Assembly (NCBI GenBank): GCA_020638495.1
Contig: JACKIN010000005.1
Location: forward strand, 1-64,000
DNA: 64,000 bases
Direction: 5' to 3'
DNA from: Geminicoccaceae bacterium
Lineage (GTDB): Bacteria; Pseudomonadota; Alphaproteobacteria; Geminicoccales; Geminicoccaceae
Within the stretch, counting starts at the first letter, position 1, and each line of letters begins with the position of its first letter. This document shows positions 27,541 to 35,581 of this stretch, one piece after another. The translations under genes and the position numbers were made by a program. Below the pieces are notes generated by a model that was given only the letters and a program-made list of their open reading frames with translations, made no database searches and had not been told where the DNA came from.

Positions 27541-29841
27541 TCAGGAGCCGCTCGCCGCGGCGGCGGCGGGTGGCTGCAGGGCGCTGGCGGCCGCCTGGGC
27601 GACGCGTTGGCGCTCCTCCGTCGTCATTCCCTCGCCGTCGGCCACCTGCACCGTGACCCGGCGATCGGCGAAGCGGATGCCGGCGGCGGCGAAGGCGCGC
27701 TGCACGGCGTTGTAGATCTCGCGCCGGGCGACGAACTGCTTGCCCGGCTTGGCCATGAACTTGCCGCGGATGACGAGCGCGCTGTCGTCGAGCGTGAAGA
27801 CGCCCTGCGACTTGAACGGCTCGATGAAATCGGGGCCGAGCTCCGGGTTGGCGAGCAGGTCCTGGCCGATCTGCTTGAAGATCTTGCGCACCCGATCCGG
27901 GTCGGTGTCGAACGGTACCCGGAACTCCAGCTTCATGATGACCCAGTCGCGGCTGTAGTTGGTGAGCTGGCGGATCTCGCCGAACGGCACCGTATGCAGG
28001 GCACCCCGATGGTGGCGCAGGCGGAAGGAGCGGACCGAGATCTTCTCGACCGTGCCCTTGACGCTGCCGACGTCGACATACTCGCCGACCCGAAACGCGT
28101 CATCGAGCAGAAAGAAGGCGCCGGAGACCACGTCGCGCACCAGCGTCTGGGCGCCGAAGCCGACCGCGATGCCGACCACGCCGGCGCCGGCGAGCAAGGG
28201 CCCGATATCGACGCCGAGCGCGGAGAGCGTGATCATCACGGTGATCACGCCGATGGTGATCTGGATGGCGCGCTTGGCCAGCGGCAGGAGCGTGGCGAGG
28301 CGGCTGGCGCCGGTGCCGCCCTCGTCGCCGTGCTCGCCCGGTGTCGTCGGGGCGGCTTCGCTGGCAATGCGCCGGTCGATGGCGATCCGGGCGAATTCCC
28401 AGCCCAGATAGGCCGCGAACCAGGCGAAGCCGATATCGACCAGCGCATCGCTGATCCGGTCCCCGACGCCGGCGGTGGCGGCAGCGCGCAGGTCGACCGA
28501 CCAGACCTCGGCGAGCACCAGGAAGCTGGCGATCCAGAGCAGAAGGCGCGCACCCCGGATGATCACCGTGGCGACGGTGCCGCCGGCATCGGCGGCCTCG
28601 CCGCCATAGCGGCGGCGGTAGACGGCGCTGCGCTCGAGCACGGCATCGACATAGGGGACGAGCACGAGGATCGCGATGGTGAGGAGGCCGGCCGCCGGCG
28701 GCAGCATGACGCCGAGCAGGCTGGACACGGTGTAGAGCACGAAGATCAGGAACACGGTGATCGCCGTGAGCGTCGGCGTCATCTCGGCCAGCACCCGGCG
28801 CATCGGGCTCGAGACATCGAAGACGAGGATCGAGTTGGTCAGCGCCCGCCGTCCCTTGAGGACGGCATAGATCACCGAGGCGACCAGGAGGGCGCCCGTG
28901 GCGTTCAGCAGGAGATCGTGCTCCGCGCCCGGCTCGCCGAGCAGCGCCACCAGCGCGCAGCCGACGAAGCCGAACGTGCCGATCGCCGCGATCACCTTCA
29001 TCCAGCGATGCAGGAAGCTGGCGTCGGCATCGGCGAGGTCGTTCATCCGGTGCCGCTTGTTGCCCGGATTCAGGAGGAAGTGCGAGAGGGTCACGACCAG
29101 CCGGAAGGCGACGAGCGCCCCCAGGAAGCCGAGGACGGCGGAGCGGGTCGGCCCGTGCGATTCGGTGACCGCGAGCAGCACGACCATGGCGACGACGGCG
29201 AAGACCAGGAGGCCGAGAAGATCGAGCGCCAGCATCCCGAGCAGATGCAGGCTGCGGTTGAGCAGGTCCTGGGTCCGGGCTTCCGAGCCGACCAGCCGGG
29301 CGCGGGTGCGGGCCAGGCGACGGCGGGTCAGGGCCTCCGCCAGCGCGGCCGCGAGCAGGGATATCGCGACGCCGGCGGCAAGGGCCAGCATGGCGCCGGT
29401 CGACCGGCCGTCGTGGAACCGGTGCCAGGCGGTGGCGATGGCGGCGGGCACGTCCTCGACGGCGCCGAGCAGCTCGCCCAGCCGCTCGCGCACCAGGGAC
29501 GACCGGTCGGTGAGCGAGCCGATCATCCCGGCCGGGCTGCCGGCGCCGGCTTCGCCGGCCGCCCCGGTGGCGGCCAGCCGCTCGAGCAGCAGCGAGCGCA
29601 CCTCCCGGTCGCTGAGCCGAGCGACGAGAGCTGCCGCCGCCTCGGGCGAGAGGTCGCCATCCGGCGTCTCCAGGGCCGCGACGATGGCGGCGCTGTCGGC
29701 GTCGGCGGCCGGCTGGGCCTTGGCCGGCATCGTAGACGCGACGAGGAGCAGCACCAGGAGGCTGAGCACCGGCAGAAGCCGGAGGTGGCACGTATTGCGA
29801 CACGCCCGGCGTGCTACCCCAGCCAGCATTCTCCAGTACAT
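27541..29841 (-). CDS. MscS-family mechanosensitive ion channel (large, YbdG/MscK-like)
   Basis: About 766 residues from the ATG at 29839-29841 (MYWRMLAGVARRAC), which leads into a signal peptide ending TMPAKAQPAADAD. A soluble helical domain of about 120 residues follows, then around ten hydrophobic helices and a C-terminal MscS module: LAGAGVVGIAVGFGAQTLVRD (pore helix), FRVGEYVDVGSVKGTVEKIS and HTVPFGEIRQLTNYSRDW. Such channels open under membrane tension and protect against hypo-osmotic shock. The N-terminal Ala-rich segment (SPEAAAALVARLSDREVRSLL) is also found in other large MscS proteins. Convergent with htpX (3-nt gap). Confidence 0.85.
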   Translation of the reverse strand: MYWRMLAGVARRACRNTCHLRLLPVLSLLVLLLVASTMPAKAQPAADADSAAIVAALETPDGDLSPEAAAALVARLSDREVRSLLLERLAATGAAGEAGAGSPAGMIGSLTDRSSLVRERLGELLGAVEDVPAAIATAWHRFHDGRSTGAMLALAAGVAISLLAAALAEALTRRRLARTRARLVGSEARTQDLLNRSLHLLGMLALDLLGLLVFAVVAMVVLLAVTESHGPTRSAVLGFLGALVAFRLVVTLSHFLLNPGNKRHRMNDLADADASFLHRWMKVIAAIGTFGFVGCALVALLGEPGAEHDLLLNATGALLVASVIYAVLKGRRALTNSILVFDVSSPMRRVLAEMTPTLTAITVFLIFVLYTVSSLLGVMLPPAAGLLTIAILVLVPYVDAVLERSAVYRRRYGGEAADAGGTVATVIIRGARLLLWIASFLVLAEVWSVDLRAAATAGVGDRISDALVDIGFAWFAAYLGWEFARIAIDRRIASEAAPTTPGEHGDEGGTGASRLATLLPLAKRAIQITIGVITVMITLSALGVDIGPLLAGAGVVGIAVGFGAQTLVRDVVSGAFFLLDDAFRVGEYVDVGSVKGTVEKISVRSFRLRHHRGALHTVPFGEIRQLTNYSRDWVIMKLEFRVPFDTDPDRVRKIFKQIGQDLLANPELGPDFIEPFKSQGVFTLDDSALVIRGKFMAKPGKQFVARREIYNAVQRAFAAAGIRFADRRVTVQVADGEGMTTEERQRVAQAAASALQPPAAAAASGS

Positions 29842-30035
29842 GGCCGCCACTTTCCAATGATCGCGGGGAAGCATGGCGACATCGGCGCCGACGGGCAAGG
29901 CGCCCCTCCTGATTACCCAGAAGATTGCATGCTTCGGCAGTCTCAGCCTACTCTGCGCCACTCATGGAGGAATCAGGGGCCGACCTGCGGACGTAAGAAG
30001 GTAGGACACCGGCCGAGGGCTGCGGGAGGCGGGGG

Positions 30036-30329
30036 ATGTGCCATATCTACGCAAGTGTTCCGCCGGAGGCTTACGAGCCGGTCACCCGCTCGGTCCGACT
30101 GCATGGCCAGGTGACCTCGATCCGGCTCGAGGCACGGTTCTGGGAGATCATCGACACCATGGCGGCCGGGCAGGGCATGAGCACGCCCCGCTTCGTGACC
30201 ACGCTCTATGACGAGGTGCTGGAGCTGCGCGGCACCGTCGGCAACTTCACGTCGCTCCTGCGGGTCGTGTGCACGGTGCATCTGGGCGCCTGCGGGGAGG
30301 CGCGCGCCGGGCTTGTAGTAGCCGAATAA
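30036..30329 (+). CDS. Ribbon-helix-helix (RHH_4) domain protein
   Basis: A 97-residue protein, ATG at 30036 behind GGAGGCGGGGG. The segment TRSVRLHGQVTSIRLEARFW followed by IIDTMAAGQGMSTPRFVTTLYDEVLEL is the RHH_4 family pattern found in small alphaproteobacterial regulators. Presumably it binds DNA as a dimer. It has a 54-nt gap to the glyoxalase gene and may share its transcript. Targets are unknown. Confidence 0.72.
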   Translation: MCHIYASVPPEAYEPVTRSVRLHGQVTSIRLEARFWEIIDTMAAGQGMSTPRFVTTLYDEVLELRGTVGNFTSLLRVVCTVHLGACGEARAGLVVAE

Positions 30330-30383
30330 TACCCTCTGGCGGACGAGCGCTCTAGAATCGCTCGAAACGACAGGGGAGAGAAG

Positions 30384-30779
30384 ATGCCCAAGGCCATTCA
30401 CATGATGGTGCGGGTGCTCGAGCTCGATCGCTCGATCGCGTTCTACGGGAAAGCCTTGGGGCTGACGGTCGCCGACCGCTTCGATTTCGAGACCTTCACG
30501 CTCGTCTATCTGCGCAACGCCGAGGCCGACTTCGAGATCGAGCTGACCCTGAACAAGGATCGGACGGCACCCTACGCGCTGGGCGACGGCTACGGCCATG
30601 TCGCCTTCTGCGTCGACGATCTCGATGCCGAGCACGAGCGCTGCGCGGGCCTGGGCCTCGAGCCTGGCAAGATCGTCGCGTTCGATCGCGACGGCGGGCT
30701 GATGGCCCGCTTCTTCTTCCTCACCGACCCGGACGGGTATCGGATCGAGGTCCTGCAGCGGCACGGACGCTACCGCTGA
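30384..30779 (+). CDS. gloA: Glyoxalase I / VOC-family lactoylglutathione lyase
   Basis: A 131-residue single-domain VOC metalloenzyme. The motifs MPKAIHMMVRVLELDRSIAF, FYGKALGL, ELTLN, GYGHVAFCVDDLDA and DPDGYRIEVLQR supply the usual metal ligands (His7-like, Glu, His, Glu). Glyoxalase I converts the hemithioacetal of methylglyoxal and glutathione to lactoylglutathione. A good ribosome site (GGGGAGAGAAG) precedes the ATG. The length fits GloA (about 130-145); other VOC lyases cannot be fully excluded. Confidence 0.82.
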   Translation: MPKAIHMMVRVLELDRSIAFYGKALGLTVADRFDFETFTLVYLRNAEADFEIELTLNKDRTAPYALGDGYGHVAFCVDDLDAEHERCAGLGLEPGKIVAFDRDGGLMARFFFLTDPDGYRIEVLQRHGRYR

Positions 30780-30808
30780 ACGATTCGTGATCAGGGAGCA
30801 AGCAGCCA

Positions 30809-31381
30809 ATGACCAAGATGATCCTCGACCGCCGGCGGTTCCTCGCGCGAACCGGCCAGGCGATGCTGGTGTTCGGCGCCTCGGGCACGGTGATGTTCAC
30901 CGACGCGGAGCGCTCCTGGGCGATGGCCCTCGATCGGCTCGACGCGCCCACGGCCGAGACGCTGCTGCGCATGTGCCGGGCCCTCTATCCGCACGATGCG
31001 CTGGGCGACATGTACTATGCGGTGGTCGTCGAGGCCCTGGACTCCGAGGCCGCCGGTGACCCGGCGACCGCCACGCTCATCAGCGAGGGCGTCGGCCGCC
31101 TGGACGCGGCGCTCGGCGTGCCCTTCGCGGCGCTCTCGCCGGGCAGCCAGACGGAGGTTCTGACCCTGATGCAGGCAGACCCGTTCTTCCAGAAGGTGCG
31201 GGGTGCCGTGGTCTTCCACTTCTACAACAACCCCCTGGTCTGGCGGCACTTCGGCTACGAGGGCGCGTCGTTCGAGCAGGGCGGCTACGTCTGGCGCGGC
31301 TTCCAGGACGCGGGCTGGCTGATCGAGCCCGACGCCGAAGCCAGCCCCCCGGTCGCGTACGGAGAAGGAGCCCAGCCATGA
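30809..31381 (+). CDS. Tat-exported small subunit of a GMC-type dehydrogenase
   Basis: A 190-residue protein with a twin-arginine signal (LDRRRFLARTGQAMLVFGAS). The mature part resembles the gluconate 2-dehydrogenase subunit 3 family (LLRMCRALYPHDALGDMYY ... FYNNPLVWRHFGYEG). Its stop overlaps the ATG of the GMC oxidoreductase by 4 nt (ATGA). In related complexes the small subunit carries the folded flavoprotein partner through the Tat system; the large subunit here has no signal of its own, which fits that arrangement. Confidence 0.75.
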   Translation: MTKMILDRRRFLARTGQAMLVFGASGTVMFTDAERSWAMALDRLDAPTAETLLRMCRALYPHDALGDMYYAVVVEALDSEAAGDPATATLISEGVGRLDAALGVPFAALSPGSQTEVLTLMQADPFFQKVRGAVVFHFYNNPLVWRHFGYEGASFEQGGYVWRGFQDAGWLIEPDAEASPPVAYGEGAQP

Positions 31382-32946
31382 CGACCTATGATCTCTCCGA
31401 CGACAGTGTCGTCGTCGTCATCGGCTCCGGCGCCGGCGGTGGCACGCTGGCCAACGAGCTCGCGCAGAAGGGCATCGACGTCGTGCTGCTCGAGGCCGGC
31501 AAGGAGCAGAGCATCGAGAGCTTCGTCAACGACGAATGGGCGAGCTTTGCGCAGCTCGCCTGGCTGGACCCGCGAACCACGTCCGGCACCTGGCGGGTCG
31601 CCCGCGACTTCGCCGGCCTGCCGACCTGGATCTGCAAGACGGTAGGCGGAACGACGACGCACTGGGCCGGCGCCTCGCTGCGCATCCGTGAGCACGAATT
31701 CAAGGCCAGGACGACCTACGGCGAGATCGCCGGCGCTACGCTGCTCGACTGGCCGCTCTCGCTCGCCGATCTCGAGCCATACTACGACAAGGCCGAGGAC
31801 AAGATGGGTGTGACCCGCACCCACGGCATTCCCGGCCTGCCCGGCAACAACAACTTCAAGGTCATGTGGAACGGCGCCACGCGCCTCGGCTACCAGAAGG
31901 TCCACACCGGACGAATGGCGATCAACAGCGAGCCGCGCCACGACCGCAACGCCTGCCACCAGCTCGGCTTCTGCTTCCAGGGCTGCAAGATGGGAGCCAA
32001 GTGGTCGACCCTCTACACGGAGATACCGGCCGCCATCGATACCGGCCACTGCGAGCTGCGGAGCCAGGCGTTCGTCCTGCAGATCGAGCACGATGCGAGC
32101 GGCAAGGTCACGGGCGTGATCTATGCCGACGCCGACGGCAACCAGCAGCGCCAGGCGGCCCGCGCCGTCTGCGTCGCCGGCAACTCGATCGAGAGCCCGC
32201 GGCTGCTCCTGAACTCCGCCTCCTCGATGTTCCCGGACGGGCTCGCCAACAGCTCGGGCGAGGTCGGCAGGAACTACATGCGGCACACCACGGGCTCGGT
32301 CTATGCCGCGTTCGGGCAGCCGGTGCACATGTATCGTGGCACGATCATGGCCGGGATCATCCAGGACGAGGCGGAAAATCGGCCAGAGCGCGGTTTCGCC
32401 GGCGGCTACGAGCTCGAGACGCTGTCGCTCGGCGTGCCCTTCATGGCGGCCTTCCTCGACCCTGGTGCCTGGGGCGCATCGTTCACCCGCAAGATGGACC
32501 AGTACGCCAACATGGCCGGGCTGTGGATCGTCGGCGAGGACATGCCGCAGTCGAGCAACGCCGTGACCCTGCACGCGACCATGAAGGACCAGCATGGGCT
32601 GCCGGTCCCCAACGTGCATTTCGACGATCACGTCAACGACATCGCCATGCGCGAGCACGCCTTCCGGCAGGGGCGGGCCGTTTACGAGGCGGCGGGGGCA
32701 ACCGACATCTACGAGGTGCCGCCCTACCCCTCGACCCACAATCTCGGCACCAACCGGATGAGCGAGAAGCCGGCCGACGGCGTCGTCAACGCCTTCGGGC
32801 AGAGCCACGATATCGACAATCTTTTCGTCTCCGACGGCAGCGTCTTCACCACCGGCGCTGCCGAGAACCCGACCCTGACGATCGTCGCACTCGCGATTCG
32901 TCAAGCCGACTACATCGCCGAGCAGATGGGCCAGGGAGCGATCTGA
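31378..32946 (+). CDS. GMC-family FAD-dependent oxidoreductase (large dehydrogenase subunit)
   Basis: A 522-residue flavoprotein oxidising an alcohol or sugar hydroxyl. The FAD motif VVIGSGAGGGTLANELAQKG lies at residues about 11-30, GGTTTHWAGASLR near residue 88, and the C-terminal active-site His (STHNLGTNRM) and Asn (AAENPTLTIVALA) are present. CHQLGFCFQGCKMGAKWS supplies a cysteine cluster typical of gluconate/sorbitol-type subunits. No cytochrome c gene follows; a terminator comes 22 nt after the stop, so the electron acceptor must be encoded elsewhere. Substrate unknown. Confidence 0.85.
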   Translation: MTTYDLSDDSVVVVIGSGAGGGTLANELAQKGIDVVLLEAGKEQSIESFVNDEWASFAQLAWLDPRTTSGTWRVARDFAGLPTWICKTVGGTTTHWAGASLRIREHEFKARTTYGEIAGATLLDWPLSLADLEPYYDKAEDKMGVTRTHGIPGLPGNNNFKVMWNGATRLGYQKVHTGRMAINSEPRHDRNACHQLGFCFQGCKMGAKWSTLYTEIPAAIDTGHCELRSQAFVLQIEHDASGKVTGVIYADADGNQQRQAARAVCVAGNSIESPRLLLNSASSMFPDGLANSSGEVGRNYMRHTTGSVYAAFGQPVHMYRGTIMAGIIQDEAENRPERGFAGGYELETLSLGVPFMAAFLDPGAWGASFTRKMDQYANMAGLWIVGEDMPQSSNAVTLHATMKDQHGLPVPNVHFDDHVNDIAMREHAFRQGRAVYEAAGATDIYEVPPYPSTHNLGTNRMSEKPADGVVNAFGQSHDIDNLFVSDGSVFTTGAAENPTLTIVALAIRQADYIAEQMGQGAI

Positions 32947-32968
32947 ACGGGCTTCGGCACATATGAGA

Positions 32969-32999
32969 AAGCCCCCGGCACCGAAGGTGCCGGGGGCTT
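32969..32999. terminator. Bidirectional rho-independent terminator between GMC oxidoreductase and katA
   Basis: A perfect 14-bp stem, AAGCCCCCGGCACC (32969-32982) and GGTGCCGGGGGCTT (32986-32999), closes on a GAA loop, with TCTCCGTTT on one side and GAAA/TCTC-like sequence on the other. It sits between two convergent genes and can serve both. Confidence 0.85.
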
Positions 33000-33020
33000 C
33001 TCCGTTTCACCGCAGCCGAG

Positions 33021-34493
33021 TTACTCGGCGGCCATGGTGGAAGGCTTGAAGGTGACGCCGAGCGCCTTGGCGACGCCATCGCCATAGGCCGGGTCGGCCT
33101 TGTAGAAGTGGGCGAGCTGGCGCTGGACGATGTTCTCCGGCACGCCGCCCATCGCTTCGGCGATGTTCTGGCAGAGCCGCCCCTGCTGCTCGGCGTTCAT
33201 CAGCCGGAAGAGGTCGCCCGGCTGCTTGTAGTCGTCATTGCCGGCACGGTGGTCGTAGCGGTCGGCATCGCCCGAGATCCTGAGCGGCGGCTCGGCATAG
33301 CTCGGCGCCTGGGCCGGGCCGTTGAACGAGTTCGGCTCGTAATAGGCATCCGGGTTCTTCGTGTTGTTGTCGAAGAACCGCATCGGCCCGTCCTTGTGGT
33401 AGTGATGGACCGGGCATTTCGCGTGGTTGACCGGCAGCGCCTCGTAGTGCGTGCCGAGCCGGTAGCGATGCGCGTCGGCATAGGAGAAGATCCGCGCCTG
33501 CAGCATCTTGTCCGGCGAGAAGCCGATGCCGGGGATGATGTTGGACGGCGCGAACGCCGCCTGCTCGATCTCCGCGAAGTAGTTGTCCGGGTTGCGGTTC
33601 AGCTCGAGCACGCCGACGTCGATCGGCGGATAGTCGCCGTGCGGCCACACCTTGGTGAGATCGAAGGGGTTGTAGGGCGTCTTCTCGGCGTCGGTCTCGG
33701 GCATGATCTGGACCTGGACCTTCCACTTCGGGAAGTCGCCCTTCTCGATGGCGGCGTAGAGGTCCTCCTGGGTCGATTCGCGGGTCCGGCCGATGACCTC
33801 GGCCGCCTCGGCATTGGTCCAGTGCCGGTGGCCCTGCATCGTCTTGAAATGGAACTTCACCCAGAACCGCTCGTTCTGCGCGTTGATGAAGCTGTAGGTG
33901 TGCGAGCCGTAGCCGTTGATGTGCCGGACATCGGTCGGCAGGCCGCGGTCGGACATCAGGATGGTCACCTGATGCAGGCTCTCGGGGCTCAAGGACCAGA
34001 AGTCCCACATCGCCGTCGGCGAGCGGAGATTGGTCCGCGGGTGCCGCTTCTGGGTGTGGATGAAGTCGGGGAACTTGTAGGGATCGCGGACGAAGAACAC
34101 CGGCGTGTTGTTGCCGACGAGGTCCCAGTTGCCCTCCTCGGTGTAGAACTTGAGGGCGAAGCCGCGCACGTCGCGCTCGGCGTCGGCGGCACCCAGCTCG
34201 CCGGCGACCGTCGAGAAGCGGGCGATCATCGGTGTCTGCTTGCCGGCCTTCGCGAAGGGTGCGGCGCGCGTGTACTTGGTGATGTCGTGGGTGATCGTCA
34301 GCGTGCCGTGCGCCCCCCAGCCCTTGGCGTGGACCGGCCGCTCCGGGATTCGCTCGCGGTTCTGGTGCGCCAGCTTCTCGATGAGCTGGTAGTCCTGCAT
34401 CAGCACGGGGCCGCGCGCCCCGGCGGTCAGGCTGTTCTGGTTGTCGGCAATCGGATTGCCGGCCGTTGTCGTGAGAATCGGTCGGTCGCTCAT
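33021..34493 (-). CDS. katA: Catalase, monofunctional haem type
   Basis: A 490-residue small-subunit catalase that dismutates hydrogen peroxide. The start MSDRPILTTTAGNPIADNQN matches the family N-terminus. Catalytic His55 (ERPVHAKGWGAHG), Asn128 (LVGNNTPVFF) and the haem-ligand Tyr338 (RIFSYADAHRYRLG) are in place. It is divergent from oxyR across 179 nt, the standard peroxide-inducible arrangement, so OxyR control is likely. It converges on the shared terminator with the GMC gene. Confidence 0.95.
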   Translation of the reverse strand: MSDRPILTTTAGNPIADNQNSLTAGARGPVLMQDYQLIEKLAHQNRERIPERPVHAKGWGAHGTLTITHDITKYTRAAPFAKAGKQTPMIARFSTVAGELGAADAERDVRGFALKFYTEEGNWDLVGNNTPVFFVRDPYKFPDFIHTQKRHPRTNLRSPTAMWDFWSLSPESLHQVTILMSDRGLPTDVRHINGYGSHTYSFINAQNERFWVKFHFKTMQGHRHWTNAEAAEVIGRTRESTQEDLYAAIEKGDFPKWKVQVQIMPETDAEKTPYNPFDLTKVWPHGDYPPIDVGVLELNRNPDNYFAEIEQAAFAPSNIIPGIGFSPDKMLQARIFSYADAHRYRLGTHYEALPVNHAKCPVHHYHKDGPMRFFDNNTKNPDAYYEPNSFNGPAQAPSYAEPPLRISGDADRYDHRAGNDDYKQPGDLFRLMNAEQQGRLCQNIAEAMGGVPENIVQRQLAHFYKADPAYGDGVAKALGVTFKPSTMAAE

Positions 34494-34672
34494 CGGCTCC
34501 CCCACTCTGCCCTGTTGTTGCGCTTGCCTATGGATACGGCGGCGTTCGGACGCAATGTCCCTTGGCCGCGACAACATGGGCGGCGGCCAGACTGGAGAGC
34601 TTCTAGCATGGGGTTTCCCATCGAGCCAATCGATTGTATTGATCATCGCGATAGATGGAGACCATCGGTCGC
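34494..34672. promoter_or_regulatory. katA-oxyR divergent promoter region
   Basis: This 179-nt gap must contain both promoters and, from the gene pair, an OxyR operator. The AT-richer part near oxyR contains the perfect dyad CAATCGATTG (34627-34636) and, just downstream, TATTGATCATCGCGATAG (34637-34654), which has LysR-type T-N11-A character. A full four-element OxyR site was not recognised with certainty. Confidence 0.5.
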
Positions 34673-35581
34673 ATGAATCTCAGGGACCTCGACTACCTGG
34701 TCGCGGTGGCCGACACGGGCCATTTCGGCCTCGCCGCCGACCGCTGCCGGGTGAGCCAGCCGACCCTGAGCATGCAGGTGAAGAAGCTCGAGGCGGAGCT
34801 CGGCACCGCCCTCTTCGAGCGCAGCCCGCGCGGCGCCCTGACCACGGCCATCGGGGCGGCGATCGTCGCCCGCGCCCGCCATGTGCAGGAGGAGGTGCGG
34901 CAGATGCGCGAGCTCGCGGCCCGCGGGGCCGCGGGGTTCGTCGGCATGCTGCGGCTCGGCGTCATCCCGACCGCCGGGCCCTACATCCTGCCGCGCATCC
35001 TGCCGGTGATCCAGGCCACCTATCCCAGGCTCGAGGCGCATCTGCGCGAGGCGATGACCGCCCGGCTGCTGGCGCTGCTGCACGCCAACGAGCTGGACGC
35101 GGCGATCGTCTCCGAGCCGATCGACGAGCCCGGCCTCGACCGCGCCGACCTCCTGCGCGAGCGGTTCATGCTGACCGCGTCGCCGGCGCAGGCGGCAGCT
35201 CTCGCCGGTCCCGACCGGGCCGCGGCCCTGGCCGGCGCGCCGGTCCTGATGCTGGAGGATGGCCACTGCCTGAAGGACCAGACGGTGCTCGTCTGCCGCC
35301 GCCTCGGCCTGCAGCCGGTGCTCCGGGTGCAGGCGAGCAGCGTCGAGACGCTGCGCCAGATGGTGGCCCTCGACTACGGCCTGGCCGTGCTGCCGGAGCT
35401 CGCCACGCGCGGCCGGTTCGCCGGCCCGGGCTCCGGCGCCGGGGCGGTGGTGGCGGAGCCCCTGGCGGGCGCCGATTGCTCGCGGCAGCTCGTCCTCGTC
35501 TGGCGCCGCACGTTCCCGCGCCCGGAGCAGCTCCAGACCCTGGCCCGGCTCATCCGGCAGGAGCTGGCGACGGACGGCTGA
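34673..35581 (+). CDS. oxyR: Hydrogen-peroxide sensor regulator OxyR (LysR family)
   Basis: A 302-residue LysR-type activator. The start MNLRDLDYLVAVADTGHFG aligns with known OxyR, so the ATG at 34673 is taken rather than one 18 nt upstream. The winged helix occupies residues 1-60 (AADRCRVSQPTLSMQVKKLE). The redox centre MLEDGHCLKDQTVLVC places the cysteines at residues 199 and 208, the same numbers as in E. coli OxyR, so a peroxide-induced disulphide is expected. It is divergent from katA; its last 32 nt overlap the 3' end of the convergent cyclase gene. Confidence 0.95.
   Translation: MNLRDLDYLVAVADTGHFGLAADRCRVSQPTLSMQVKKLEAELGTALFERSPRGALTTAIGAAIVARARHVQEEVRQMRELAARGAAGFVGMLRLGVIPTAGPYILPRILPVIQATYPRLEAHLREAMTARLLALLHANELDAAIVSEPIDEPGLDRADLLRERFMLTASPAQAAALAGPDRAAALAGAPVLMLEDGHCLKDQTVLVCRRLGLQPVLRVQASSVETLRQMVALDYGLAVLPELATRGRFAGPGSGAGAVVAEPLAGADCSRQLVLVWRRTFPRPEQLQTLARLIRQELATDG

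Noticed and set aside
27607..30114. An 835-codon plus-strand open frame opposite the MscS channel gene.
   Set aside because: Antisense artefact: no signal, domain or ribosome site, and it runs through the mscS promoter.
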